From contig OENT01000653.1 of the NCBI GenBank assembly GCA_900239685.1, positions 24,429-88,428 of the forward strand: a DNA stretch of 64,000 nucleotides, in the 5' to 3' direction. Shown piece after piece: positions 39,757-52,300 of the stretch; position 1 is the first letter of the stretch, and each line of letters opens with the position of its first letter. Source of the DNA: Rotaria macrura. Lineage: Eukaryota > Rotifera > Eurotatoria > Philodinida > Philodinidae. The position numbers were made by a program, and so were the translations under genes. Under the pieces are notes generated by a model. It was not told the origin of the DNA. It saw only the letters and a program-made list of their open reading frames with translations, and did no database searches.

Positions 39757-42585
39757 TGTTGAAATCTCTACTAAAAATATAGTAAGAACTAAAAGTAAAA
39801 TACGATTAAATCGGGATTTTATTTTTCTATCCTGTTACTGTTGTTTTCATCAATAGAAAAGAAAAATCTATGAATGTATTGCAATAATACTGTGGATGTA
39901 AGTAGGACAATTTTTAACACTGAAATATGCATATCAGTTGCATATTTCAGTGGGATAAAATCCATAAAACATGTATCCATTGATAATTCTATCGGATACT
40001 AGAATTTTGCGCCTGGCATGATGATAATGAATAGATAGCGAAATCATTCTTCTTACTAATTTTTGCAGTAGTTATTGCTGTTCTTTTATTTTTATTGAAT
40101 TCTTCTTCATGTAATATTCTGTTCGTTCATTGAACTAGAAAAGAAATCTCCTGTACCTATTGTGTATAGCTAAAGCACATCTCAATGCACTAATATTTAA
40201 TTGTATAATCTCACCAACAGTAATTTTTATGGCTTATTAGGGTGAAAAATTGATTGATTGAATCTCTAGAATCCTCACGCACTGACTAATCGGACCTATG
40301 CATTTATTAACACGAAGAATGACTGAAAATCAATGGAGATTTTGATTTCAAAGGGAGAAAAAGAGAAATTTCGTTACCGGTTCCAAGTATGGTAGTCCGT
40401 CTCATAGGGGAAACAATCTGATTTCATATTCTATCAGCATCAGTAAACGTCATGTATCTTGAAAGACTTCTAATCTATTTTGTCTTCTCAACTTATACCA
40501 TGTTCAACTCAGTCACTTCTGAAAATGCATGTTTTTGATCATTCCAGTGTTTTCGAAAACAAAAAGCGAACTAATCTACAATAGATATGACAACACTCAC
40601 TACTTTTGTGAATGTTAGTCAATATTTTCAATGTCAGCTTGCAAGAGGACTATTCGAAGTGATAAAACTTCTCTTGGAATAATTTGCGGCACATCCTATC
40701 CAGCATTTACGAAAAGGAAAACACCAAAAAGGATTTCTCCCCGTGACTCTCTTCCTTTAAAGTGGATGAGTAATTTTCTAGTTTCTGTTAGTATAATTTA
40801 AGAGAAAGAAAAACTTCTAAGTGAACCATAGAAAGTACTGACAACTTGCCGCTTGGATAGCTTGTTTCTCCAAAGCTGTACCTTTTGAGACTCATGCTTG
40901 TTTTCGATTGTAAAAGATTGAAATTTCGCCATTCATTTCCGTTTGTTTTTGTTATTTTTTTTTGTGGATAGCGTTCGTTGTGCTGTCACTCGTATGTTAA
41001 ACGGTTTTAAAAGATAAATAACTAATCCTCTTTCGCTAAAAAAATATGCTTAGTTGAAACCATGAAGATAATAGTTAAATTAATAATGTCATACCTATCT
41101 ACGAAGAAACGCATACGTTTTATGCAACTGACGTCAGTATTCTTGACCTATGATCTATTGAATATTATCGGATTGTAAACGAACAAAAATAAATTCATCA
41201 TGTTTGAAAGAACAATTACAGGGAGAGAAATCTTAAGAGATTATTTATTATAATCAATACCTTCTATACAGTGTGATAAAAAAATATCAAACAGTAAGTT
41301 TAACCCTGTGATGCTTTCTCATTAGAACACATGCATTAGAACAGCATGACATTTCAAGCAAGTCCGACATGAACATAAAAAAGTATTACTTAAAATGAAC
41401 GGTGTTGTTTTCAATTAAGAGTCTCGTTTTTTTATTACAAGCATGGAAAATTAACTTATATATCACAGTTTATATTTACTTTTCTATGCTATTTCCATGT
41501 AATTTATTTAACATGTTTTGATCTAACTTCTATATTTCATTGCGACTCCTTGTTCATATTGCAACAAATTGAGTTGAAAAATATTTACGATTTAGGTAAC
41601 CAACAATAGTTTACTTTGGATAAATACCTATTCGTAAGATTGACTATGACTTAAGATACCTCAATATCGATCAATGAATGATGTTTATTCGATTGATGCT
41701 TTTCGTATTGTTCAGAAAAATAAAGATTTCACTGCCTATTATTCATGTCTGGTATGTATATCTCGAAAAAAATACATTTTCTGATGCATTTTCGAAAACC
41801 ATTAATGATACGGTTCTTGAAAAATGATAGTCAGCTTGTCAAATCTGTGATATGATCTTTTATTCATTGAAAATAAATTGTGGATAGCACCAATAATTGA
41901 TGAGTTATAGTTTAACTACAATTCATCTAGAGACATAACATTTTATCGTAACTTTGTCAACTTTCATCTCTTGCTTACGGCAATAATCAGTACATGACCA
42001 TAGTCGTGAATATGTTTCTTCTAATTGGTACTTATTGAAATACAATTGGAAACTGCATCCAATAATATTCATCCCATAATTAGTCTCGTTTCAATAAGAA
42101 ATGAAAGCGAGAAATGGTATTCAAATAATTGTTCAATGTTCTTCAATTCGTCGTGTGCATATAATTAGAAGTAGAATTCTAAAAAGAGCAATCTATCACA
42201 ATTTCAGTATACCTTTCAACATTCGAAACTAATCCGGCTGTAGTTAAAGCTCTCTGCTTTTCTTTCGTTTCCGACAATATGACGAAGTCTAACTTTCATG
42301 GGAACTCTAATTAGACAAGGTGAGTCATGAGATTATTAATTCCAATATCCGATGACAAACAAATAATTCATCGATTCGTATCGAGCATACATATTTTCAT
42401 CAGTCGAAATATCTTCCTATCAATCCGTCTAGTGCTATATGCCATATTGAGTGAAGTAATTTAGCTCTCATAATCGAGTTTTATTGTTCGAGTTGTAATT
42501 TGCGATCTATGACACTTAAAACGAATGTAGTATCTAGAAAATATTTATTCATAAAAAATGAAGAAGCATGACGAAATGTAGCCAT
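39757..42585. other. Intergenic between the two duplicated units
   Basis: No gene recognised. A perfect 14-bp hairpin with a 7-nt loop lies at 39918-39952, about 160 bp upstream of the GPCR 1 start codon. The start of the second duplicated unit is near 42586, where similarity to 34250 begins. Confidence 0.5.
39918..39952. repeat. Perfect 14-bp hairpin
   Basis: CACTGAAATATGCA and its exact reverse complement are separated by seven bases. It lies upstream of GPCR 1 and has no counterpart noticed upstream of GPCR 2. Function unknown; it could be a regulatory palindrome or a small foldback remnant. Confidence 0.6.
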
Positions 42586-42670
42586 GCTTATTTCCTCTCT
42601 GTTTCAGCTAAAATCGATTCGATGTTTTGAACGCGCTCAAAATTCCTCTTCAAACTTTACATATATATTT

Positions 42671-42720
42671 ATCAGACTATGAGCAGTCACCATGAGTGAG
42701 TTTTATTCATAGTCATCATT
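42671..42720 (-). promoter_or_regulatory. SECIS element of deiodinase copy 2
   Basis: Identical to the element of copy 1: minus-strand AATGAT, helix GACTATGA/TCATAGTC, TGAT, an A-rich internal loop and a TCAC/GTGA cap. It lies about 120 nt after the stop of copy 2. A minus-strand AATAAA hexamer (42702-42707) overlaps the A-rich loop, as in copy 1. Confidence 0.75.
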
Positions 42721-42840
42721 AAGTATATGTTCAGTTTTTCTTCTTGTCGAGGAATATCAAATAGATTGAGACGAAGCAGAAAGAATAAAGCATCGCTACA
42801 GTTTACGTGGAAATTTAAGAAACAAAAAAATTAAGAAATA

Positions 42841-44126
42841 TTAAATCGATTGAGAAGCACGCGATTCATAAAAGTTTGTTATCCATTTATCGATCTCGTT
42901 TAGGTCGTAGCCGAAATTTTCCTTGTCAGGTTCTGCTTTCAAAATCAGTTCACCATTGTAGATGACAAAGAAACGAAATGGCCATGATCCGTAAGTCTGA
43001 TGGAACGTGTTATTCATGTCGTCAACGAGCATCGGCATCTCGAACTTAAAGTTCTCCTTGAATCTTCGAGCGTTCTCCAATCGTTGTGTAAGCGTCTTCG
43101 GTTGATCGATGCATGAGATGGTTTGACCAACAGGCCATTCATCTCTTGAATGTGCCTCGGCGATATAGATGGCAACGAGGCTTATACCGTTGGGCGCATG
43201 TGAGCGAACAAGCGCGCTAATTTCAGAAACAAATAGTTCTTGCTTTCAAAATACAACTAGAATCTTACTTCATTCGCTCGACATTCGCACGGAACGGAGG
43301 TCAGGTAGTTGAGCCAGCCAATATGATCAGTGGCTGACCTGCTGTAATTTGTGAAAAAAGAGACACTGGTTGACCGTCTATACTGTACAAGTTGACATCA
43401 GATGCACATTGACCGACTCTGACGGCGCCTTGTGTAATCTTGTTGTATTTAACTAAAGACAAGAAAATCAATGATGTCTATTTAATAAATTTCTATTTCA
43501 GATGTAATTAAGCGTGATAGAAATGGATTGATGCATTATTTTGGAGCAACACTTACCGTAGAAAGCCGCTTGAACGACTGGATCGTCGGGAAAGCGGAAG
43601 AGAGCAGTGCGTATTGCATTGACATCTCGATATCCGAAATGTTCAACAACATGTTGCTGAATAAGATCGTGAACATAACTGAGTATTAGAGAATAAATGG
43701 ATAGTTGAATGCAGAAAAAACGAAGAAGTTGTAAATGTATACTTACGTAACAGCAGACTCATCTGTGTGATACTGATCCATGATTTGTTGAATGGAGTCG
43801 GATAATCGGAGACGCGTCTCGTAAAGAATCATTTGTCGAACTACTTCTAGTGGTGGTTGTTCACTCGAGGACTTAACAGTATCGAATCCCAAGTGACCCG
43901 ATGTTGGAAAAAACATTCGACACATTCTTGGAGGCGTATCATATTGTGGAGGTCTTGGACGTGGTGGCTGATACCTTGGTAATTGTGGTAGAGTTGGCTG
44001 GATAGGTGCTACGTTTTTATCGACTTGTGGTGGTCCCTCGGCAGCTATTGCTTCTGCCGTCTTTTTGGCTATTTCAGCATAACTCTCTTCGAGTGGATCA
44101 GCAGCAGACGTTTTCGGGACGTCCAT
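42841..44126 (-). CDS. Iodothyronine deiodinase-like selenoprotein, copy 2
   Basis: Tandem paralogue of the 34.5-35.8 kb gene, with identical exon structure: 44126-43747, 43678-43557, 43452-43269 and 43216-42841 (1062 nt, 353 residues with Sec). The catalytic TGA is at 43301-43303 (Sec218) inside AGSTT-U-PPFRANV. From about residue 73 to the end the protein is nearly identical to copy 1, and so are the introns and the 3' flank. The Pro-rich N-terminal segment (about residues 10-72) differs clearly, with PPRPRPP-like repeats and a three-residue length difference. Both copies keep Sec, SECIS and open frames, so both look functional. The pattern suggests a recent duplication or later gene conversion of the catalytic part. 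Confidence 0.88.
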
Positions 44127-46436
44127 ACTGCTTTGCTGCTTCTATTCGAAAACAAGTTTAAATGAAGGAGCTTTCAATTTTTATTGTAGTAAGACATCAT
44201 GTGATGTAAAAAGAAACAGGGAAGAAAAGCGTTGTTGTTATTGCAACACAGGGTGTCACATTTTTTTTCACCAACACTGCATGGTACGAGACTTTAATAA
44301 AAGGAGGAATGTTAAAATGCGTAATATGGACTCGAAAGAGGTATTGCATAGGTAGATTGGAAGAGTTGTTATAGAGTTTCTAGCAAGAATCGCATGGTGA
44401 TACACTTAATGATAATAGTTAGTGTTGCTCCTTTATTTTGAAATTGAATTATTACAATTGATTGACTTGATTGTTTTGATCGAAAGTTCTTTTTGTATAA
44501 AAGTATGAATTTTTTACCGACTTGATTGTAAAAGTTGGCAGCTAGCATGCATTTGATTTTTCAAAAATCGTGACAAAAGAGCGAAGCTGATGATTGTGAG
44601 GAACTCTGAATAAACATTTGTTGCGTTTAGTATTGTCTGGGATAAGTCAAATCAACGCTCGTTTTTAGCTTCTATAAATTAGTACGATGAAACTTTTTTA
44701 TTCGTTCAACGATAAAAATTACCCTTTCTAGTCTTCTTAAGTTTTTACACCGTTTGCTGTAGTTCATCAAGTTTCATTGATAGCTTATGCTAGACATGTA
44801 ATAATAAAATTTTCACGATTATTTGTACTGTTGTGAATTAATTCTTTTTCTCACAGTGCATGATCGCAATTTCATGAGACTATTTCTTGTGCTTATCTAT
44901 TGGATTGAGGAGATAATTGTTTTGATACCCAGAAAAACAATGCTATGTACGCAACTTCCACATAAAAAGTGCACCGATGTAGTTAAGAAAATGATCAAAC
45001 TAAACCTACTATAAGAACACTTTAACAATAAAAAGATTCTTCTTTTCTCAAGAAATAAAAATACACGAATTAAACAGATCGTAGATAATTATCGATGGCG
45101 AGAAGCAACACCGTTGTTATCAGAGAATATAGTTTTCACTTCTAATCAATTTGTTCTTTGGTTTTTCTGGATATCTGTATTTGAATCGTTTGTTATTTAG
45201 ATTAGCATCAGAATGATTTACCAGCAGACTCAGTTTGGCATGAATGTCATGCATATTTGACTTATTTTTTTCTGACAATACTTTGGCTAATATCTGCTTG
45301 ACACAACTGTTATTCATGACCATGAGCCAACAGAATATAAAATGGACCACTTATATTAGTGACGAAAAGATCATTCACATGAGATTCGAAATTTCATATC
45401 ATTGGTTTTTACTGATACACTTATGTGCAACAGTATCACAGTTATCGAATTCAACTAACAGATTAAACGATTACCTAAATATGAAGACGCAAAATAAGTT
45501 TGATGTACGCTAGTAGAAAATTATTTTATCCAGATCATCTCATTTCTTGAACTAGTGTCGAGCTTCAGGTATGTGAATAAATATAATTCTGTTTTAAAGT
45601 TATGTATGAGATACTATTCATACAGCAATCACTGTCATTACGATGCCACTTCATCAACCTTCACAATGAATATCATGTTATCAATGTCAGATTGTCAAAA
45701 AGACACCTTTGAGAATTGTATTAGAATTATTTCTTTATAATACTAAGCAGCATGCACACGTCCAAAAATGATTCGACAACTAATCGAGAAAGATAAATTC
45801 AACATCTTACGAATTGTGCTCGAATTTCTCTTAGAAAGCAGAGAATTCTGAATCATTCGATTTATCATCGATATATTCATCTGGAAACTTGTCAAACTAT
45901 AAACACTAACAAGAATAAGTGTACTTTGTAACTGAGCAGTAAGTCAAATTCAATTTTTTAATATATTTTTTCTTCATGGTAGAGTATGCCGAAAAGTAGA
46001 TTCTAGATATTACGATTACTGCTTATGCTGTTAAAAAAGTTCTAGAATCTTCAAAATAGATATCGTATAACCGTTTCCGATGTCCAAATTTTCAAAAATA
46101 CTTTCGTCTGTACTTTCATACATCAATCCAATCAAATACAAGAAAACTTTACAAACTAATAGCATCATTTTTTCAATGTGTTTGATCAGTTCGAATAATC
46201 TGTTTTTACACAACGATATTTCTATTTTTGAAAATATTTATTTATCTTACGAGACTTGTTAAAGATTTTCACTATTCACATCACAATAAGAAAGCAAAAA
46301 TAGATAGTCAAGAAAAAGAAAATTTTACATTTGGTTTTTTTAATCACACAATTACATTTCTGATGTATTCAATCCATCACAACAGTTAATATACCGTATT
46401 ACATCTATAGGTTTTACTTTTGAAATAAGGATCAAC
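44127..46436. other. Intergenic between deiodinase 2 and GPCR 2
   Basis: The first ~200 bp resembles the flank of deiodinase copy 1. The rest is AT-rich, without a recognised gene, and does not clearly match the corresponding spacer of the first unit (35803-38829), which is also about 700 bp longer. Confidence 0.5.
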
Positions 46437-47363
46437 TCATTCTTGCGTTACCAAACCCAGACTTGGTGGATTTAACCTTTTTCGTGGACAACATGGACAT
46501 TTTAATCGACTCATCAGTTTCATATTGATCCAGCCCGGTATTGTGTGTTGAACAATAAATGGTGTCAACAGTGAAGGGGCATATGGTCCATATATGAAGA
46601 GTTCACTCATATAAATATTATTTCCTGATAGAATACCATTAATTAATAATTGAAGAACTATTGTGTAAGGTAGCCAACAGATGAGATATGCGCCAGAAAT
46701 GATACTTGTTTGTACAATCATTTTCCTGGCACGAAACCATTCTAAGCGTTGCAGACTTTTCTTCTGAATAACGAATCTAATAGGCAAGAGAATACTTCCG
46801 ATTGTAGTAATTACCACCGGTGCAAACACGTCTAACCATGTGTAAACTATTCCTAGACACCGGAGACGTATTGCACATGTATAACCGCACATGAATCGTG
46901 AATAATCAAAATTCTCATTACTACATGTAATGAAAATATTCTTTACGATGGAATACATCATGACTAATGATATCGTCACAACAAGCGGAATCGCATGAAA
47001 TAGTAAACGTGAACGATGTGTCCGATAGAGATTTGGAGAAAATGCGACGAAATGACGTTCAATACACATGAATGCCATCAGTACACGATTTAATCCGGTC
47101 AAACTGAAAAACGAAATGTTATAGAGACGACAGGCCCATACTGTTCGAATAGGTACGAAACCTATCCATAGGTATACTTGTGTGAAAGGTAAATCAACGG
47201 CAATCGTCCAAATAGACACGACTAATAAACAGCCGAGAATATGATTTTGTAATTGTTTCAATGGATTATTTTGTTGACCAAATCGAAGACATTGTACTGC
47301 GCAGAAAAACGATGGTACCTGTATAATAGTAAGGACAGTGCATAGTATCGCATAGGCGTTCAT
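46437..47363 (-). CDS. Rhodopsin-like GPCR, copy 2
   Basis: Intronless paralogue of the 38.8-39.8 kb receptor, also 308 residues. ERH at the end of TM3, CWLPY in TM6 and the TPFIVQHTIPGWINMKL segment of TM7/helix 8 are the same. Long parts (first inner loop to TM2, second inner loop, third inner loop to TM6) are identical or nearly so. TM1, TM4, the outer loops, TM5 and the extreme C-terminus differ. Since outer loops and upper TM segments form the ligand pocket, the two copies may recognise different ligands while keeping G-protein coupling surfaces. Upstream of deiodinase copy 2, same strand. Confidence 0.9.
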   Translation of the reverse strand: MNAYAILCTVLTIIQVPSFFCAVQCLRFGQQNNPLKQLQNHILGCLLVVSIWTIAVDLPFTQVYLWIGFVPIRTVWACRLYNISFFSLTGLNRVLMAFMCIERHFVAFSPNLYRTHRSRLLFHAIPLVVTISLVMMYSIVKNIFITCSNENFDYSRFMCGYTCAIRLRCLGIVYTWLDVFAPVVITTIGSILLPIRFVIQKKSLQRLEWFRARKMIVQTSIISGAYLICWLPYTIVLQLLINGILSGNNIYMSELFIYGPYAPSLLTPFIVQHTIPGWINMKLMSRLKCPCCPRKRLNPPSLGLVTQE

Positions 47364-49373
47364 CGTTCAAAGTTCTACTAAGAATGTAGTGAGTATTAAA
47401 ATATAGATACGATTAAATGGAGATTTTCTTCTGCATTTGTCATTTTCATCACTGGAAATAATGAACTCGATGAATCTCTGTTGATAAAAAAAAACATGTT
47501 CATCGATTGAAACCCTTCAAAATTCAATTATGGCTGTTACGTATGTGCCTTCATGTCATTCTAATAGTACAACAAAGTTGCAGTGAAAACGTTTTTACAT
47601 AGTACGGAACTTTGTTTCTCAAGGAATTATTGAGTGAAAGTGAATTGATTCATCGTTTTAATATTTGTAATCATCTTCGATTTGCAATGCTGAATGATCG
47701 TCTTCCTAATTTAGTAGTGTACTCATTAATGAAACTCGTGAATAAATATGTTATCGACTATCCATTTAGAATGCCGTTTCACTTCGTAGAGATATGTTTC
47801 TTTTGTTTTCAGCATTCTCATGAAATTTCGAAGAAGGTATTTATCTTGTGATCGAATTTGATCGTTTTCGTGGTAATCGAAAAACGAAGTATGTAAAGAA
47901 GACTTTTACATCTAGTAAAAGACATTGTTTAATGCACGTCTCAATTTTATTTTTGTCGAACTTGTTTTATTGAATGGAAAATGTTTTCTTCTGCAATCGA
48001 TATTATACCTGTGAGAAGAATATGTCCTACTAGATGAATTTAACTCGGATGTATTTATTGAATAATGCCTCACTGAGCAACAGATATTAATGAAGTTGAA
48101 TATATATCGTAATATTTATAAATATTCTTATTGACCATTGTCTAAAGTTATAACTTGCTAAAGTATCTTGATATCTAACGTTAATCATTGGTTGATAATA
48201 AATGACATAGACGGTTTAGTTTCTGGATCACATATAGTTTTTGAGATCTAGCCTCATTCGAACGATAAATGCATTAGCAAAACATCGAGGTTTAGATTCT
48301 GGCAATGTCAGTAAAATTCATTCGTCTTTGACGACCTCATTGACCTGCAATAAACTTTGTCCTCTATTGTTATCACTGTTATTAACAACTCACTCATTCT
48401 ACACATTCATGTCTTTGACATCTGTGATGTTTGCAAGTCAGAAATTTACTGTACGGTAAAAACTACATGAGTAAATATTGAAGTCGTTATTGAATACTAA
48501 TTCTCGTATTAATTCTGCACATATGAGTTGGACCAACATGGCATATAATACTAATGCGTATTCGATTAATACCTATAATTGTTAATATCTTTAGCATCTA
48601 GTTTTACAGGCGTAAAAGTAAAAACATAATATTGTGCTATTTAGAAATATTGGAATACGTGGCTTTAATCGTTCGAATTTCGATGAGACTTTGGTCGAGT
48701 TCTCGAACAAGCTACATGTGACTAATTGTTGAAATCTCATTCCTCGTCCATTTAATCTGTCGATGAGTAACTCTTGAAGAAAAAACAAATGGTTGAATCA
48801 AATTATTGATAATGACTTGAATTTGTAGCGCGCACGTAGAAATCTACTAAAGCTTCGACCTAAAACTTACATTCATCATTTCTTTTTCGACACTATGAAG
48901 TCCACGAAAATAGTAAGGCATACAACTGAGTAATATTCTTCTCATCTTTAGTAGAAGCATTCCAAACAATATCCATTAAAATACGATTCGAAAAAACGTT
49001 AACATAAGCATTTAGCCGAGTAGACTTTCGGCGAATTCTTTGACTTACACGATCATTCATAGCACTATCATATGAAGTTGAAGATTCAATTTCTCGAACG
49101 AGAATATTAATCGTACTTTTGAATTTACAGCTATTTTGGTTACATTTAATATATAATTACATTCTATTAATAGCCTGAGATAGTCGTCAATTTATTATCT
49201 GTTGCCCTAAAAAAATTACACACATGCGGAATGACTGTATCAACCAGCCATTGAAAAATAAGGCAAAAGAAAAATAAAATAAATACGGGGATAAACAGCA
49301 CACGCCTGAGATAGCAAAATACAAGAAAACAAAAATTAGAAACAACACTATGAACACCGGATATGTTTCTTCT
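47364..49373. other. Intergenic with a possible broken gene fragment
   Basis: Minus-strand stretches at about 49135-48890 (including MNDRVSQRIRRKSTRLNAY) and 48788-48591 (LLIDRLNGRGMRFQQLVTC, then SKFERLKPRIPIF) look protein-like and may be exons or remnants of a gene. No domain is recognised and the parts do not join in an obvious way. The rest shows nothing. Confidence 0.3.
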
Positions 49374-52300
49374 CTATAGTGATGACGAGACAAGTGATAG
49401 TTGATCATTTTTTTCATATTTAATCATCGACGACGATGATGATGATGCAACATTCATTTTGAAAATACATGGAATGATTTTTGAAATTTGTACTGAACCT
49501 ATTAAAAAACACATGAAACTAATTTTCTATAGAAAAAGAACAATATACCAATTAAGCCAACAAAGAATATTTCCTCAATTATGTTTGTATCGATTTCAGT
49601 TAATGATGATAATTTAAGTAAAAGTCGGCCTAATCGTAATTCATCATATGATATTGATAATAATCGATCATTTAAATAATCACGTAATTCTTTATATATC
49701 AATATACGATATGCATCTATTTGATCATATGATTGACTAACATCTAAATTATTGATATACCAACATAGAAATGTACATATGAGAATAAAAACAAACTATT
49801 CAAAAGAATTTGTCCGGGATTAAAAATCGATCATGATTTAGCAACATTACAGGCCTATATTATTTTATTCAAACATGTCTTAGGACTACACTTTGTTTTA
49901 TCCATCATTCTACTGAATAATATAGAAATACAATAAAGTATTTGTTCATACAATTTAGCAAGACACTCTATTAAGTGTACCATATTTGATGATATATAAA
50001 TAATAAGATCTATTTCAGTCTGTGACGATACAAATACTGATTCTCTTCTAGGATGTTACAAACTGACTCTTAAATGATAATTACCGTGAGTGTGACTTGG
50101 ATTAAAAATTAACATTAATTTCAAATAGGCATATTCCATAGATGTTACTTGTAGACGATCGAAATCATGTAAAAGTGATTGAATAAGTCGTAATTGATGA
50201 CATTTACTCGCTTCAAAACTATCTAGTTTTCCTAAAAAAATCAATAAGATCTTACGAGAATTCGATAGCGTAAAAATATCATACTATTAAGTAATGATGT
50301 TAGAATATTCGATAAATTAACAATAGATGAACATTGAAGAAGACTAAGAATAAATAATGACAACCAATGGTTTTGTATGAGTATGATTTGTATTTGTATA
50401 CTACGAAAAGAAAACTAGATCAAATCAAATAAAATCAAAGATGAACTTACTCCAATGTTTGAAAGCAAGAATTACTTTTAATCCAATCAATCGATTGAAA
50501 AAGTATTCGTGATGCAGTTTCACAAATAAAACTATTCGTTGGTTGTAAATCTCGATTTGCCGGAGGAGTTGGAGGTGTTATGGTAAATATGCATGTTACT
50601 TCAGTAACTAATGGACCTACAATTTGGTTTTTTTTCCAATTCAATTAATTTCTCTTCATAAAAGATACAAATCAACTTACGCTCGATCTGTTCCCAATAA
50701 TATTTCTCACTGAGAAGATATTGTCGTTGGATCGGTACTACAGGAATATTATTTGTATTCGATCGAGTCTATCAATGGCATAGAAGTTGAATGAAATAAT
50801 TATTACGCTAACCGTAGTTTGATATTTGAGCAAAATACTATATAACAGACCATGTTAGCCTTGCAACGATCTGTTTTTTTTTGTGTGATGGTGAGGGGGT
50901 GATATATTCTGAAACACAATGCCTGGCGATTCTTTTATCTGTCATCATCGAGAAATATAATTAGAAAGTAGGTCATATTTTGTAGTGTAGTTTTAGTTAG
51001 TATACAATCTAAGATCACATACCAACAAAGGTTTATCATAGCATGTTTGAATGTGATCTTATATTTCATTAGTTTTACTTTCTATTCTAGAAGAACAAAA
51101 CATAATTACATGTGCTGCAGCTTTTGCTAAATTATCAAAAGCTCTTGAAATAGCTGTTGTATGATAATTGTTCGATATTTCAGTTTTCATATTAGAATCA
51201 ATATTCAGATTTGTTGTTGTATTTTGAGATGACAAAGAAGAAGACGAAGAGGATGACGAAGATGATGATGATGATGATGACGATGTTGATGATGGAGGAG
51301 AAAGAAAAATAGCTGAAAATAAATAAATTAGTTATATATTTATCGTTTAAGAGTGATGAAGGTAAAATATACGTGTTGTAGGTGTTTTAACTCTTGATGT
51401 TGATGTAAGAATACTATGAAGAGTTTTATTTTCGGTAATTCGTCGTATTGACTCATCTTTTTTATTGTTTGATAATAATTGTACATCCGTAGAAGATGAA
51501 TTTGATAGCTGAAAAAAAAACAATGAGAAATGCAAAAATTCTAAAAATATTTACTCCATTTTCTATTTACAGTATTTTCATTTTGTTTTCGTATTCGTTG
51601 ATTATTATTATTTCCGTTGGGTAACGAATCAGGTTTACTGGTATAAGGTCGTCGTTCATTTTGAACAGCTTCGACTCGCATTCCTACTTGAAGACATTTT
51701 TGTAATCGACAATATTGACACCTTGATAAATAAACAACATGAAAGAAAGATCAAATAAAACAAACGACTAATATGTTTACCTGTTTCGCATAAATTTATT
51801 GATAGGACAATCTTTTGTACTTAAACATGTATATAATACTTGCTTTCGTATACTTCGCTTAAAAAAACCCTTGCAGCCCTGGAAAAAAAATAAACACCAT
51901 AGGAAATTTTATATGAATGGAATGATAAATTACTTCACAAGAAAGTACACCATAATGTCTACCCGATGCGCGATCTTGACAAACACAACATAATAATGAT
52001 AAATCTCCGTTGGTTGTTGATGTTGTTGTTCCATCACCGATTGGGATATTCGACTGACATTCATTATGATCATTCGCATTGATGATTGATGAATCTATTT
52101 GAATAAGAAAATATTTATCTACAAGTTTATTGAATAAAGACAACTATAAACTTACTTGAAAGACTCAAAAGACTATTGGGAGTTGTTGCTAATTGATTTT
52201 GATGACATGCTGTTGATGCATTCATGGAGTTCATTTTATCATTCATAGAACTATGGTTATCATTCTAGATACAGTTTTAATAAAGATAACAATAATGAAT

